From NCBI RefSeq assembly GCF_011761565.1, contig NZ_JAASRM010000001.1, positions 1,550,139 through 1,614,138 of the forward strand: DNA of 64,000 nt, in the 5' to 3' direction. A program made the position numbers and the translations under genes. This DNA comes from Rhizomicrobium palustre. Lineage in GTDB: Bacteria; Pseudomonadota; Alphaproteobacteria; Micropepsales; Micropepsaceae. The notes below the pieces were generated by a model that saw only the letters and a program-made list of their open reading frames with translations, did not search any database and was not told the origin of the DNA. The number at the start of each line of letters is the position of its first letter. Position 1 is the first letter of the stretch. Shown here piece after piece: positions 35,151-44,995 of this stretch.

Positions 35151-36074
35151 ATGGCTGAAAGCATTCTTCGTATCGGGACCCGCGCATCGCGGCTTGCCCG
35201 GGCTCAAACCCAGATGGTCGCCGACATGATCGCCGCTTTCGGCGTCGTGACCGAGATCGTGTTGATCAAGACCACCGGCGACAAGATTTTGGACCGTCCG
35301 CTGGCCGATGCCGGCGGTAAGGGCCTGTTCGTCAAGGAATTGGAAGAGGCGCTGCTCGATCATCGCATCGATATCGCCGTCCATTCCATGAAGGACGTGC
35401 CGGTGCAGATGCCGGAGGGGCTGGGCCTGGGCGCCATCCTGCCCCGCGAGGAGCCGCAGGACGTGCTGATCAGCCCGCATGCGGCGCGCATCCAGGATTT
35501 GCCCGAGGGCGCCAAGCTCGGCACCTCGTCGGTCCGGCGCAGTGCGCAGGTGAGGCGCGCTCGCCCGGATGTAAGCCCCGTGATGTTGCGCGGCAATGTC
35601 GACACCCGGCTTTCCAAGCTCGATAGCGGCGAGATGGATGCCATTATCCTGGCCCGGGCAGGCCTGAAACGGCTGGGGCTGGGCGCACGCGCCGTAAATG
35701 CTCTGCCTACGGAGGAATGGCTGCCCTCGCTGGCGCAAGGCGCGGTGGGGATCGAGCTGCGCCTCTCAGACTCATTCGCGACCCAAGCGGTGGCGCGGCT
35801 GAATGATGAAAAAACCGAGATCGAGCTGATCTGCGAACGCGCCTTCCAAGCGGCGCTCGATGGCTCCTGCCGCACGCCCATCGCAGGGCTTGCGCGCTAT
35901 GACGGCAAGACGCTCAGCTTCAGAGGCGAGGTGCTGGCCCCGGATGGCAGCGATGCGATCGCCACGCAATTCAGCATCGATATTGACATTTACGGGAAGA
36001 GTGAAGCGGCTCGCGCAGGGCGGGAAGCTGGTGAGGCGCTGAAACCGAAGGCAGCCAACTGGCTCGCCCTCTAG
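35151..36074 (+). CDS. hemC: Hydroxymethylbilane synthase
   Basis: A 307-residue protein with RIGTRASRLARAQ, the active-site Asp/Lys block ELEEALLDHRIDIAVHSMKD, TSSVRRSAQVR and the dipyrromethane-binding Cys in ALDGSCRTPIA (residue 240). It links four porphobilinogens into hydroxymethylbilane. Normally hemD follows; here it does not (hemD is at 2011). Next to it is a convergent HTH gene. Confidence 0.96.
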   Translation: MAESILRIGTRASRLARAQTQMVADMIAAFGVVTEIVLIKTTGDKILDRPLADAGGKGLFVKELEEALLDHRIDIAVHSMKDVPVQMPEGLGLGAILPREEPQDVLISPHAARIQDLPEGAKLGTSSVRRSAQVRRARPDVSPVMLRGNVDTRLSKLDSGEMDAIILARAGLKRLGLGARAVNALPTEEWLPSLAQGAVGIELRLSDSFATQAVARLNDEKTEIELICERAFQAALDGSCRTPIAGLARYDGKTLSFRGEVLAPDGSDAIATQFSIDIDIYGKSEAARAGREAGEALKPKAANWLAL

Positions 36075-36092
36075 TCTCAAGAAGCAAGACGC

Positions 36093-36590
36093 TTATTCGG
36101 CGTCTTCGGGGCTGTCGTCGGCCAGGCTCTTGACGAGATCCAACACGCGCTTGCGGACCTTGGCGTCCTTGATGCGCATGAAGGCCAGCGAAAGCTGCAG
36201 ACCATCGCCGCTCGACACGAATTCGAGAACCGGCTGCGAGTCACGTTCGGCAAAACCCGGCGTGGCCTGCAATTGGTCAGTGACGCTTTCATAGAAGTAC
36301 TGGATCGGAACCCCGAGAATACGGGCGATTTCGAACAGGCGGCCCGCACCAATGCGGTTCACGCCCTTCTCGTACTTTTGCACCTGCTGGAACGTGAGGC
36401 CGAGCAATTCGCCCAGCCGTTCCTGACTCATGCCGATCATCATGCGGCGCAGACGAAGTCTGTTGCCTACTTGGCCGTCGATCGGATTGGCTTGTTTTTT
36501 TGGCAAGGTCTTGGACTTAACGGTTGGAGAGGAAAGAACTACGCGAGCGTTAGCATAACCGGATGCTGAGTTCACGTTGCGGAGCGGCAA
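36093..36590 (-). CDS. XRE-family helix-turn-helix regulator
   Basis: The frame gives up to 165 residues; the conserved part starts near NPIDGQVGNRLRLRRMMIGMSQERLGELLGLTFQQVQKYEKG, read here in pieces, an XRE HTH typical of alphaproteobacteria, followed by a C-terminal helical tail (VLEFVSSGDGLQLS). The start is uncertain: TTG 36590 or a later TTG at 36506; no ATG fits. It lies 5 bases before lnt on the same strand, as in relatives where it also precedes metK. The regulated genes are unknown. Confidence 0.85.
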   Translation of the reverse strand: MPLRNVNSASGYANARVVLSSPTVKSKTLPKKQANPIDGQVGNRLRLRRMMIGMSQERLGELLGLTFQQVQKYEKGVNRIGAGRLFEIARILGVPIQYFYESVTDQLQATPGFAERDSQPVLEFVSSGDGLQLSLAFMRIKDAKVRKRVLDLVKSLADDSPEDAE

Positions 36591-36594
36591 TGTA

Positions 36595-38163
36595 TTATCT
36601 TGCGCGATATAGGCGCGCTGTCAAAGCGATCATCGCAATCAGCACCAGCCAAAAGAACAAATCAATCGATTGTGAGTAGGGTGTTGGCGCAAGCGGTGCG
36701 GGAAGTGGGCCATCTATAAAGCCCATTTTGCCGAGCCCCAATGACTGACGAATGCGTCCCAATGGATCGATGATTGCACTGATGCCGGTATTCGCATCCC
36801 GAACGACCGGAACGCCTTCTTCAATCGCTCTAACGCGTGCCACCAGAAGATGCTGCCGCGGCCCGGCCCAAGGCCCAAACCAGGAATCGTCGGTGACATT
36901 TACGAACCAATCCGGGCGCTTAGCGCCTTCAACTTCGCCGGGAAATAAAATCTCGTAACAGATCAGAGCGGTAACGTTGCCAGCACCTGGTAACGCCATC
37001 ACGCGCGGACCCGCCCCTTTGATAAAGCCGCCTTCAATGCCGGTGAGCTTGGAAAGACCGAGGGCGGTAAGCGTTTTCTCAAAAGGGAGATATTCACCAA
37101 AAGGAACGAGATGCGATTTGTCGTAACTGTCCAAAAGTATCCCAGCCTGGCCATAGACAAAAAAGCTGTTGGCAAGCTGCATTTCGTCATTGGGCAGGAA
37201 TTCGCGGCGAAGACCGCCGGTCATTAAGCCGAGTCGGCCTTCGGTGAGACGCCCGATCTGATCCAAGGCCAAAGGCTGTTCATTCAGCAGAAAAGGCGGG
37301 GCCGCTTCCGGCCAGATGATGATGGAGGGTTTGCCCGGCGCTGCACTTAAATCGAGCAAACGGCGCCAATTCCGCACGATATATTTGCGCTGATATTTCT
37401 CCGCCTGCGGAATATCCGGCTGCACCAAACGTATTGTGATTGCGGGCTTATTTTGCTCGGGCGTGACGCCAAGACGGATCGCACCACCAACAAACAGGAA
37501 AGTGAAAACAAGCGCCATCGCGCCCGCCAATCCAAAACGCGGCTTAGACGCAAAAAGCAAAGCCAAGCTGCAACCGAACAGAACGGTCAAAAGGCTGAGG
37601 CCATACACGCCAATCACACTGGCGCTTTGCAGAACCGCCAAAGAGGCTCCCCAGCCATAGCCTGCGATATTCCAAGGAAAACCCGTGAGAATATGGCCCC
37701 GCAGCCATTCGCTTAACGCATAGGCGGCACTCACGGCGAGCACGCGAGACAGGCCGGGCCGCGAGAAACGCACCGCCAGCAAAGCGGCCGCGGCGATAAA
37801 AAGGGCGAGCCCACCCGGAAAGAGCAGCGCTACAAACGGAATTTGCCAGGCATGGCTTTCTGCATCGACCAGGAAGGCATAACCGATCCAATGCAAGCCG
37901 ACGAGAAATTGACCAAACCCGAACCAAAACCCAACACGGAAAGCGGCGCTGAGCTTCTTTGGCTCTGTGGCGGCGGCTTCCAGCAGGAGCACCAGCGCGG
38001 CGAAGCCGAAGAGCAGGGCGGGGAAAAAGGAAAACGGCGCAAAGCCGAGCGCGGAAAACGCACCAGCCGCCACCGCCATGCCAAAGCGGCGCCAGCCCTT
38101 GAGCGCGCGAAACCAATGGCCAGTCTTGGCCAGAAGAAAAACCACATTACGCAAAAAGGTCAT
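36595..38163 (-). CDS. lnt: Apolipoprotein N-acyltransferase
   Basis: A 522-residue membrane protein: about seven helices in the first 230 residues, then a nitrilase-type periplasmic domain with the triad Glu in IIWPEAAPPF, Lys in YDKSHLVPFGEYLPFE and Cys in ALICYEILFP, and a last helix near the end. It adds the third acyl chain to lipoproteins. Overlaps the corC-like gene by 4 bases and follows it in transcription. Confidence 0.95.
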   Translation of the reverse strand: MTFLRNVVFLLAKTGHWFRALKGWRRFGMAVAAGAFSALGFAPFSFFPALLFGFAALVLLLEAAATEPKKLSAAFRVGFWFGFGQFLVGLHWIGYAFLVDAESHAWQIPFVALLFPGGLALFIAAAALLAVRFSRPGLSRVLAVSAAYALSEWLRGHILTGFPWNIAGYGWGASLAVLQSASVIGVYGLSLLTVLFGCSLALLFASKPRFGLAGAMALVFTFLFVGGAIRLGVTPEQNKPAITIRLVQPDIPQAEKYQRKYIVRNWRRLLDLSAAPGKPSIIIWPEAAPPFLLNEQPLALDQIGRLTEGRLGLMTGGLRREFLPNDEMQLANSFFVYGQAGILLDSYDKSHLVPFGEYLPFEKTLTALGLSKLTGIEGGFIKGAGPRVMALPGAGNVTALICYEILFPGEVEGAKRPDWFVNVTDDSWFGPWAGPRQHLLVARVRAIEEGVPVVRDANTGISAIIDPLGRIRQSLGLGKMGFIDGPLPAPLAPTPYSQSIDLFFWLVLIAMIALTARLYRAR

Positions 38164-39065
38164 GCTTGAGCCGGGTTTGCTGGCGGGCGGATTCTGAGGC
38201 GTTTGACACGGCGCGGGTCAGCTTCCAAGACCTCGAACTCCGCGCCGTTGGGATGGGCGACAATCTCGCCCCGTTGCGGCACGCGGCCCAGAAGCGACAC
38301 CACCAGCCCGCCTAAAGTATCGATCTCGCCTTCGGTTTCTTCATCGAGCGGAAATTCGATGCCGGTCTCGGCGCGGAAATCTTCCAGATCGATGCGGGCA
38401 TCGGCCAGGAACCCGCCGCCGGGCTGCGGGCGCGCATGCGGGGCTTCCTCATCATGCTCATCAGCGATGTCACCGACGATTTCTTCGATGATGTCTTCGA
38501 TCGAGACGAGGCCGTCGGTGCCGCCATACTCATCGATGACGAGGGCGAGATGGGTGTGGGAGGTCTGCATCTTCAAGAGCAGGTCCACCACCGGCATAGA
38601 GGGCGGCGCGAAGAGGATGTCGCGCTTGATCTGGGCAATGGGCCGCTCGCGCAGGCGGAAACTGTCTTCGCCATTGCTCTCAAAGAGCTCAAGCACGCTT
38701 TTCAAATGCACAAGCCCGATGGGATCATCGAGACTCTCGCGATAGACCGGCAGGCGCGAATGCTGGGCTTCGCGAAACAGCTCCACAAGCTCGGTAAGCG
38801 TGGTCTTTTCTTCCACCGCCACGATATCGGCGCGCGGCACCATCACATCTTTGACCCGAAGCTCACCGAATTTGAGCAGGTTGGCGAGCATGGTGCGCTC
38901 TGGCGCGGACAGATCGGGCGATTGCCGCTCGCTTTCCTCGATCACCTCTTCGAGGCTTTCGCGCATCTGCGCTGCCGCATCATCTCCGCGCAACAGATGC
39001 GCCAAGCGTTTCAAGAGAGAAGGCGATTTTTCCGATGATGGGTCTGGGTCAGACGCGCCGCTCAT
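38160..39065 (-). CDS. CorC/HlyC-type CBS-domain protein
   Basis: A 301-residue soluble protein: two CBS domains (VKDVMVPRADIVAVEEKTTLTEL, and LVIDEYGGTDGLVSIEDIIEEIVGDI) and a C-terminal CorC/HlyC domain (ADARIDLEDFRAETGIEF, GEIVAHPNGAEFEVLEADPRRVKRL). It lacks the N-terminal membrane DUF21 domain. Homologues are linked to magnesium/cobalt efflux or regulate transport. It overlaps ybeY by 4 bases. Confidence 0.93.
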   Translation of the reverse strand: MSGASDPDPSSEKSPSLLKRLAHLLRGDDAAAQMRESLEEVIEESERQSPDLSAPERTMLANLLKFGELRVKDVMVPRADIVAVEEKTTLTELVELFREAQHSRLPVYRESLDDPIGLVHLKSVLELFESNGEDSFRLRERPIAQIKRDILFAPPSMPVVDLLLKMQTSHTHLALVIDEYGGTDGLVSIEDIIEEIVGDIADEHDEEAPHARPQPGGGFLADARIDLEDFRAETGIEFPLDEETEGEIDTLGGLVVSLLGRVPQRGEIVAHPNGAEFEVLEADPRRVKRLRIRPPANPAQA

Positions 39066-39526
39066 TTCTTTGTCCCATAAAGCTCGGCGTCATAAGGATT
39101 GGCGATTTTCATGGTCTGTAAAATGCGCACTTCCATCGGTTCCATCTTGCGGGCCTGACGTTCGGTGACGTGATCGTAGCCAAGCAAATGCAACACGCCA
39201 TGCACAGTTAAGTGCGTGGTGTGGTCGAGCAGCGTTTTCTTGGACTCTTTAGCCTCACGCGCGGTGACGCCATAGGCAATCGCGATATCGCCGAGATAGT
39301 CCTCTACCCCCGCCGGGAAGGAGAGCACATTTGTGGGCTTGTCCTTGCCGCGAAATTGGGCGTTCAGCTTCTGCACCTTTTTGTCGGTCGTCAGCATCAG
39401 GGTAAGCTCGCTCGCCTCCTCAGCCCCAGCTTCCGCAAGCGCCGCCTTGACTGCACGTTTGACCCGCGCCGTGAGCCCTTTGAGCTTGCGCCAGCGGGCA
39501 TCTTCGATGACGAGCGTGATGCTCAA
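39062..39526 (-). CDS. ybeY: Endoribonuclease YbeY
   Basis: A 154-residue metalloprotein with the zinc motif HLTVHGVLHLLGYDH (three His) and the upstream YLGDIAIAYGV. It processes 16S rRNA 3' end and helps ribosome quality control. It overlaps both phoH and the corC-like gene by 4 bases, one tightly coupled operon. Confidence 0.95.
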   Translation of the reverse strand: MSITLVIEDARWRKLKGLTARVKRAVKAALAEAGAEEASELTLMLTTDKKVQKLNAQFRGKDKPTNVLSFPAGVEDYLGDIAIAYGVTAREAKESKKTLLDHTTHLTVHGVLHLLGYDHVTERQARKMEPMEVRILQTMKIANPYDAELYGTKK

Positions 39527-40527
39527 TCTTCGTCCTCTTCAGGCTTATGTTCAGACTTATGCTTCTTGGCGTTCGCCGCCCTATCCGCCGCATTATAAGC
39601 GGTGACGATGCGCGTGACGAGGGCATGGCGTACGACATCTTTGTCGGCAAATTGTGCCACCGCGACACCTTCCACGCCTTTGAGAATGGAAAGCGCCTGA
39701 TTGAGCCCTTCGGCGCGCCCGCCGGGCAAATCGCTCTGGCTGGCATCGCCCGTCACCACCATGCGCGAATCCTCGCCCAAACGGGTGAGAAACATCTTCA
39801 TTTGCGGCGCGGTGGTGTTCTGCGCCTCATCGAGAATGACAAAGGCTCTGGAAAGGGTACGCCCGCGCATGAAGGCGAGGGGAGCGACCTCGATAATGCC
39901 CTGCTCCATCATCTTGAGCGCTGGCTCGCCGATCACATCCATCAGCGCGTCATAAAGCGGACGCAGATAGGGATCGATCTTCTCTTTCAGATCGCCGGGC
40001 AGAAAACCGAGCCGCTCGCCCGCTTCCAAGGCCGGGCGCGACAGGATCAACCGCTCCACACGCCGCTCATAGAGAAGATGGGCGCCGAAAGCGGCGGCGA
40101 GATAGGTTTTGCCGGTGCCCGCAGGACCAATGCCGAACACCAGAGGATGGGTGCGCATCAAATCGAGATAGGCCGCTTGCGCCGGAGAGCGGGCGCGCAA
40201 ATTCTTGCCCGACCAGGTGCGCAGCATGGGCGAGCCGGTATGGGCTGAAACCTTGTCGTCGGTCTCATTGGCGAAACGGATTTCGGAATCGATCTCGGCA
40301 GCGGAGATGTGCTCGCCTGCTTCCAGCCGCGCATACAGCGCGCGCAGCACGGCGGAGGCCGCATCGCGTCCATCGCCTTCGATCGACATGAGATTGCCGC
40401 GCAGATCGACCTTTACGCCGAGCTTCTGCTCCAGCCGCGCCAAATGCTTTCCATGTGGCCCGGAGAGTTCCGAGACAAGCGCGTTGTTGGGAAATTCCAA
40501 CGTCAGCTTCAAGCGCTTCGTATTCAA
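39523..40527 (-). CDS. PhoH-family ATPase
   Basis: A 334-residue protein with Walker [16 protein letters not shown], Walker [11 protein letters not shown] and an N-terminal KH-like part ([14 protein letters not shown]). The PhoH family is linked with YbeY and RNA metabolism through gene neighbourhood. The C-terminus is Lys/Glu-rich. It overlaps miaB by 4 bases and ybeY by 4. Confidence 0.93.
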   Translation of the reverse strand: MNTKRLKLTLEFPNNALVSELSGPHGKHLARLEQKLGVKVDLRGNLMSIEGDGRDAASAVLRALYARLEAGEHISAAEIDSEIRFANETDDKVSAHTGSPMLRTWSGKNLRARSPAQAAYLDLMRTHPLVFGIGPAGTGKTYLAAAFGAHLLYERRVERLILSRPALEAGERLGFLPGDLKEKIDPYLRPLYDALMDVIGEPALKMMEQGIIEVAPLAFMRGRTLSRAFVILDEAQNTTAPQMKMFLTRLGEDSRMVVTGDASQSDLPGGRAEGLNQALSILKGVEGVAVAQFADKDVVRHALVTRIVTAYNAADRAANAKKHKSEHKPEEDED

Positions 40528-41885
40528 TCCGCGAGAGCCTTTTCCGATTGGGCCTGATGCACAAGAACGCCCCTCAGGCTGTTTGTCATCGCCTCTTCGA
40601 TGCGCACCTCGACGATCTTGCCGATATGGCCGACCGCGCCTTCCGCAAAGACCGGCTGCAGATAGGGCGAACGGCCGATCGCCTGACCTTCCTTGCGGCC
40701 CGGGTTTTCGAACAGCACCTTCACAGTGCGCCCGACCATGGCGACATTGAAATCCGTCTGCTGCGCGGTGAGCAAAGCCTGCAAACGCTGCAGCCTTTCG
40801 TCCTTCACCTCTTCAGGCACTTGCGTGGTCAGCGCGGCGGCGGGCGTGCCGGGGCGCGGGGAGTATTTGAAGGAATAGGCCTGGGCGTAGCCAACGGTTT
40901 TGACCAGGGCCAGCGTATCCTCGAAATCCTTGTCGCTCTCGCCCGGGAAGCCGACGATGAAATCGCCCGACATCGCCATATCGGGACGCGCAGCGCGGAT
41001 GCGATCGATGAGGCGCAAGTAATCGGCGGCAGTATGACCGCGATTCATAGCCTGAAGAATGCGATCGGAGCCCGCCTGCACCGGCAGATGCAGATACGGC
41101 ATCAGCATCTCAAGATCCTTATGCGCGGTGATGAGATCCTCACCCATATCGCGCGGATGGCTCGTCACATAGCGCAGGCGATCCAGCCCCGGCACATCGG
41201 CGAGGGCATAGAGAAGCTTCGCCAGCGACCAGGGCTCGCCATCAAGGCCCTTGCCGTTGAAGGCATTGACGTTCTGGCCGAGCAGGGTGAGCTCGCGCAC
41301 ATCGCTGTCGCAAAGCCCTTTGGCTTCGGCCAAAATCTGTTCCACCGGACGGGAGAATTCGGCGCCACGCGTATAGGGGACGACGCAGAAGGTGCAGAAC
41401 TTATCGCAGCCTTCCTGAACGGTCAGAAACGCGGTGGGGCCTTCCGCGCTCTTATGCGCGGGCAGGCTGTCGAATTTATCTTCCGCCGGAAAATCGGTTT
41501 CCAGCTCATGGCCGGTGCCGCGGCTGATCTTGGCGATCATCTCGGGCAGGCGCTGATAGCTTTGCGGCCCAACCACAATGTCCACCGCCGGCTGGCGCGA
41601 AATGATCTCCTGGCCTTCGGCTTGGGCGACACAGCCCGCCACCGCGAGGATCATGCGGGTGCCTTCTTGCGCCTTGGCCGTCTTGATCTGCTTCAGCTTG
41701 CCAAGCTCGGAATAGACCTTCTCCGCCGCCTTCTCGCGAATGTGGCAGGTGTTGAGGATCACCATATCCGCCTCATCCGCCGTTTCGGCAGGGGCGTAGC
41801 CGATGGGCGCCAACAGCTCCGCCATACGGGCGGAGTCGTAGACATTCATCTGGCAACCATAGGTTTTAATGAAAAGCCGTTTCAT
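40524..41885 (-). CDS. miaB: tRNA-2-methylthio-N6-dimethylallyladenosine synthase
   Basis: A 453-residue radical-SAM methylthiotransferase: the N-terminal Cys triad in [23 protein letters not shown] and [10 protein letters not shown], the radical [18 protein letters not shown] motif, and a C-terminal TRAM domain. It methylthiolates i6A37 of tRNAs reading UNN codons. Operon with phoH downstream. Confidence 0.95.
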   Translation of the reverse strand: MKRLFIKTYGCQMNVYDSARMAELLAPIGYAPAETADEADMVILNTCHIREKAAEKVYSELGKLKQIKTAKAQEGTRMILAVAGCVAQAEGQEIISRQPAVDIVVGPQSYQRLPEMIAKISRGTGHELETDFPAEDKFDSLPAHKSAEGPTAFLTVQEGCDKFCTFCVVPYTRGAEFSRPVEQILAEAKGLCDSDVRELTLLGQNVNAFNGKGLDGEPWSLAKLLYALADVPGLDRLRYVTSHPRDMGEDLITAHKDLEMLMPYLHLPVQAGSDRILQAMNRGHTAADYLRLIDRIRAARPDMAMSGDFIVGFPGESDKDFEDTLALVKTVGYAQAYSFKYSPRPGTPAAALTTQVPEEVKDERLQRLQALLTAQQTDFNVAMVGRTVKVLFENPGRKEGQAIGRSPYLQPVFAEGAVGHIGKIVEVRIEEAMTNSLRGVLVHQAQSEKALAD

Positions 41886-41943
41886 AGGCCAAGCTTATGG
41901 GCGATAGGCGAAGCGATGACAAGAAACAGCGCGCGGGGAGCTG

Positions 41944-42768
41944 CTATTCTGCGGCCTGAACCAGTGGCTGGACCATCCCCCATTCGCCGCGCAGGGCTTT
42001 AATCTGGCCCTCACGGATGGTGCTTTCGGCCTGCGCTGCCAATTGCTTGCGGCCACATTCCGGGCTTACCCGCAGGGGTTTGTGGAACTCCACCACCACA
42101 TCCAGGGGGCCGGTCTTGAACGCCTCCAGCACATGCTCCACCAGCTCCATATCGCCATACCAGGCAAAGAAAGGCCGGTTTTCCCGCCCCAAGGGAATGC
42201 CGTAATAGCCGACATAGCTGATCGAGACCGGCTGCACCGGCACATATTCGACATGGCCGTCCCTGCCGATATCGGATTCCACCGAACCCATCAGCGCGCT
42301 CTTGAAAGGCAGGACGTGATTGCCGTCGCTGGTGGTGCCTTCCGGGAAAAGCACCAGCGTATCGCCGTCTTTCAGGCGCTGGCGGATCTGTTCGGCCGAT
42401 TTGACCGCCTCGGCGCGCTTGGAACGGTCGACAAAAACCGAGCGCTGCAGCTTGGACATTAGCCCGAAGAGCGGCCAGCTCGATACTTCCGATTTGGCCA
42501 CGAAAGAGACGGGCAGCGTCGCGCTCATCACCAGGATATCGAAATAGCTGGTGTGATTGGCGACGATGAGAACGCCTTGGCCGCGCACCGGCTCGCCACG
42601 CACATGAATCTTGATACCAAAGAGGCGGCACAAGAAGCGATGATAGGCATGCGGATAGGTGCGCTGAAGCGGCAACCTCAACTTAATCGCGAGCCACTGG
42701 ATGGGCGCGCTGAGGAGCGTCAGGCCCAAAAACAACACGGCCAATACCCACGCCCTCAGCGACTGCAT
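41944..42768 (-). CDS. plsC: 1-acyl-sn-glycerol-3-phosphate acyltransferase
   Basis: A 274-residue membrane-associated acyltransferase with HxxxxD in VANHTSYFDILVMSA and the FVDRSKR and FPEGTTSDGNHVLPFK motifs. An N-terminal helix (LAVLFLGLTLLSAPIQW) anchors it. It makes phosphatidic acid. It follows fur by 2 bases in the direction of transcription. Confidence 0.92.
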   Translation of the reverse strand: MQSLRAWVLAVLFLGLTLLSAPIQWLAIKLRLPLQRTYPHAYHRFLCRLFGIKIHVRGEPVRGQGVLIVANHTSYFDILVMSATLPVSFVAKSEVSSWPLFGLMSKLQRSVFVDRSKRAEAVKSAEQIRQRLKDGDTLVLFPEGTTSDGNHVLPFKSALMGSVESDIGRDGHVEYVPVQPVSISYVGYYGIPLGRENRPFFAWYGDMELVEHVLEAFKTGPLDVVVEFHKPLRVSPECGRKQLAAQAESTIREGQIKALRGEWGMVQPLVQAAE

Positions 42769-42770
42769 GT

Positions 42771-43181
42771 TCAGCGAGGCTTCTTGGGGACGCCATAGAG
42801 TTCGAGGCGGTGATCCACCAACTCGAAACCCAGCTCTTCCGCGATACGGCGCTGCAACTTCTCGATTTCTTCATTGCGGAATTCGATCACGCTGCCCGAC
42901 TGTACGTCGATCAGATGGTCGTGGTGCGATTCCGGCATCTCCTCGTAGCGCGAGCGTCCATCACGGAAATCATGCCGCTCCAGAATACCCGCATCCTCGA
43001 ACAGCTTAACCGTGCGGTACACGGTGGCGATCGAGATATGCGGATCCAGCGCTGAAGCGCGCCGGTAGAGCTCTTCCGCGTCAGGATGGTCGGCGGCATC
43101 CGAGAGCACCCGCGCGATGATGCGGCGCTGCTCTGTCATTCGCAGCCCCTTATCAACGCAGAGTTTTTCGATCCGCGTCAT
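42771..43181 (-). CDS. fur: Fur-family metal regulator
   Basis: A 136-residue protein: winged HTH with RMTEQRRIIARVL and HISIATVYRTVKLFEDAGIL, and the metal motif SHHDHLIDVQSG. The usual structural zinc CxxC is absent; the only Cys is near residue 8. That pattern matches alphaproteobacterial Fur/Mur proteins that sense iron or manganese. The start at ATG 43181 is 34 bases after rimI. Confidence 0.92.
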   Translation of the reverse strand: MTRIEKLCVDKGLRMTEQRRIIARVLSDAADHPDAEELYRRASALDPHISIATVYRTVKLFEDAGILERHDFRDGRSRYEEMPESHHDHLIDVQSGSVIEFRNEEIEKLQRRIAEELGFELVDHRLELYGVPKKPR

Positions 43182-43215
43182 GTTCAAACCCCTGCCTTCG
43201 TTCAATGCTGCGACT

Positions 43216-43671
43216 CTAACCAAGTTGCAGGCGATTGCCCACCCGGAGAGCGTGAATTTCCACACGCATCATAAGGGCATCTCCAGTACGCCCATCGGCG
43301 TGCCGGTAGTATGCTTTGCGTCGCCCAACTTCCAGGAACCCATACTTCCGGTAGAGGCCAATTGCTTGAAAGTTCAAGCTTTCAACCTCTAGAAGCATAT
43401 GGGACGCGCCTTTTTCTTGAGCCAATTCCAACGCCTTTGCAAGCAACTCGCAGGCGATCCCGCGTCGCCGCGCCGCAGGGGTGACTCCGAGGGTCAACAC
43501 CTCTGATTGATCCGCAACCACTTGTAAAAGAAGGAATCCTGCCGCCGCTTCGTCGATCAGCGCGAAGGTGCCCGGCACGGCTAAGAGGTCGGCGAAGCTT
43601 TTTTCGCTCCATACCTCTTCGAAACATTGCGCGTGCAAGCGCGACAGAAGTGCCGTGTCGGTCGTGATCAT
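43216..43671 (-). CDS. rimI: Ribosomal protein S18 alanine N-acetyltransferase-like (RimI)
   Basis: A 151-residue GNAT protein with acetyl-CoA motif LTLGVTPAARRRGIACELL and ESLNFQAIGLYRKYGFLEVGRRKAYY, a typical RimI end. It overlaps tsaB by 4 bases, the common tsaB-rimI pairing. It acetylates the N-terminus of S18 in E. coli; here this is inferred. Confidence 0.9.
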   Translation of the reverse strand: MITTDTALLSRLHAQCFEEVWSEKSFADLLAVPGTFALIDEAAAGFLLLQVVADQSEVLTLGVTPAARRRGIACELLAKALELAQEKGASHMLLEVESLNFQAIGLYRKYGFLEVGRRKAYYRHADGRTGDALMMRVEIHALRVGNRLQLG

Positions 43672-44357
43672 GTGGGCTTCAACACGCCACAGAGCGGACC
43701 AGGAAGACCGCCCGGCAATTTGGCATCGGGCGCGCGCAAATAGAGCGGGCGCGGCGCGATTGTTGGGGTCACTTGCAATTGGGCAAGCCGTGCGACCCAT
43801 GTCGCGTCCGGCGCAGTGATGGTGGTGAGTGTATCGCCCTCACGCGCAAAACGCGGGGCGGCGGTTCCGGCCAGAGCCATGGGACCCAGGGGCGCAAGAA
43901 TTTCAGCCGCATCCGCAAGGCTTAAAAGGGCTGGCGGAAAATCACTACCTTGCAACGCGAGATAGACTTCACCGCGCTTGGCATCATGCACCGCCGCACC
44001 AAGCATGAGATTGTTTTCGACACGCGCTTGCTCGGCCATCGCCGCAAGGCTGGTAATGCCGTGCAGCGGTTTTGCAAGCGCCACGCGCAAGCCCCGCATG
44101 AAAGCAAGACCCACACGCTGGCCCGTAAAGCTGCCCGGGCCGGTGGTGACAGCGAGGCGATCGATCTCAGAGAAAGAAAGCCCAGCCTCGCGCATCACCG
44201 CTTCGACCATGGGCGCGAGCGCTTCGGCATGGCCGCGCTCCATGGCGACGTTCTGGCGCGCTACAACATTTTGACCGCGCAACAGCGCGGCGGAGCAGGC
44301 GCCAAAACAGGTATCAGCAGCGAGGATCAGCGGCTCAGACAATCGTGCAGGCCTCAT
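43668..44357 (-). CDS. tsaB: tRNA threonylcarbamoyladenosine protein TsaB
   Basis: A 229-residue ASKHA protein: ILAADTCFGACSAALL, GHAEALAPMVEAVM and AVTTGPGSFTGQRVGLAFMRGL. It scaffolds TsaD (34060) for t6A37 synthesis. Start at ATG 44357, overlapping the upstream nitroreductase gene by 23 bases, an unusually long same-strand overlap. Confidence 0.9.
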   Translation of the reverse strand: MRPARLSEPLILAADTCFGACSAALLRGQNVVARQNVAMERGHAEALAPMVEAVMREAGLSFSEIDRLAVTTGPGSFTGQRVGLAFMRGLRVALAKPLHGITSLAAMAEQARVENNLMLGAAVHDAKRGEVYLALQGSDFPPALLSLADAAEILAPLGPMALAGTAAPRFAREGDTLTTITAPDATWVARLAQLQVTPTIAPRPLYLRAPDAKLPGGLPGPLCGVLKPT

Positions 44358-44919
44358 CAAAGGAAAGCCGTGGCGCGCGGGCGTGAAGCTTTGCGGCATC
44401 GCCATAGCCGACATTGCAGAGGAAATTCGATTTCACGCCCGTGCCGGCGAAGAATTCCGCATCGACGCCTTCATTGCTGAATCCGGACATGGGCCCGCAA
44501 TCGAGTCCGAGCGCCCGCGCCGCGATGATGAAATAGGCGCCCTGCAGCGAACCGTTGCGGAAGGCGGTGATTTCATTTTCCGCAGTATTGGTGAGCGTTT
44601 CGCCCAGGGTCGGATTATGCGGCGTGAGCTTGCCCATCTTTTTGGGAAATTCGGTGTCGTAGCCCAGGATCGCGGTGGCAGGCGCGGTGACAGTCTTTTC
44701 GACATTGCCCGGGGCCAAATGCGGCACCAGACGCGCCTTGGCTTCCGGCGAAGTGACAAAGACAATGCGCAAAGGATTGGAATTCAGCGCCGTCGGGCCG
44801 AAGCGCAACAGATCGTAAATCGCCATCAACAGCGCAGGCGACACCGGCTTATCCAGCCAGGCGCGATGGCTGCGGGCGGTACGAAAAATTCTATCCAACG
44901 CTTCGTCATTAATGGCCAT
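44335..44919 (-). CDS. Malonic semialdehyde reductase-like (RutE/HadB) nitroreductase
   Basis: A 194-residue FMN nitroreductase-fold protein: RSHRAWLDKPVSPALLMAIYDLLRFGPTALNSNPLR, split around the FMN-binding Arg/Asn residues, and ARALGLDCGPMSGFSNEGVD. This matches RutE/HadB, which reduces malonic semialdehyde in pyrimidine breakdown. No rut genes are nearby, so the role could differ. Its end overlaps tsaB. Confidence 0.88.
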   Translation of the reverse strand: MAINDEALDRIFRTARSHRAWLDKPVSPALLMAIYDLLRFGPTALNSNPLRIVFVTSPEAKARLVPHLAPGNVEKTVTAPATAILGYDTEFPKKMGKLTPHNPTLGETLTNTAENEITAFRNGSLQGAYFIIAARALGLDCGPMSGFSNEGVDAEFFAGTGVKSNFLCNVGYGDAAKLHARAPRLSFDEACTIV

Positions 44920-44995
44920 GGCCCAAATCCCTTCCCATCCGGCGAACCAGCCGGTGGCCGGACCATCGCAGAATTTGCCGACAGCGAAAACCGGC

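Noticed and set aside
40455..42002. 515-codon frame antisense to miaB
   Set aside because: miaB has full radical SAM motifs; the antisense frame has none.
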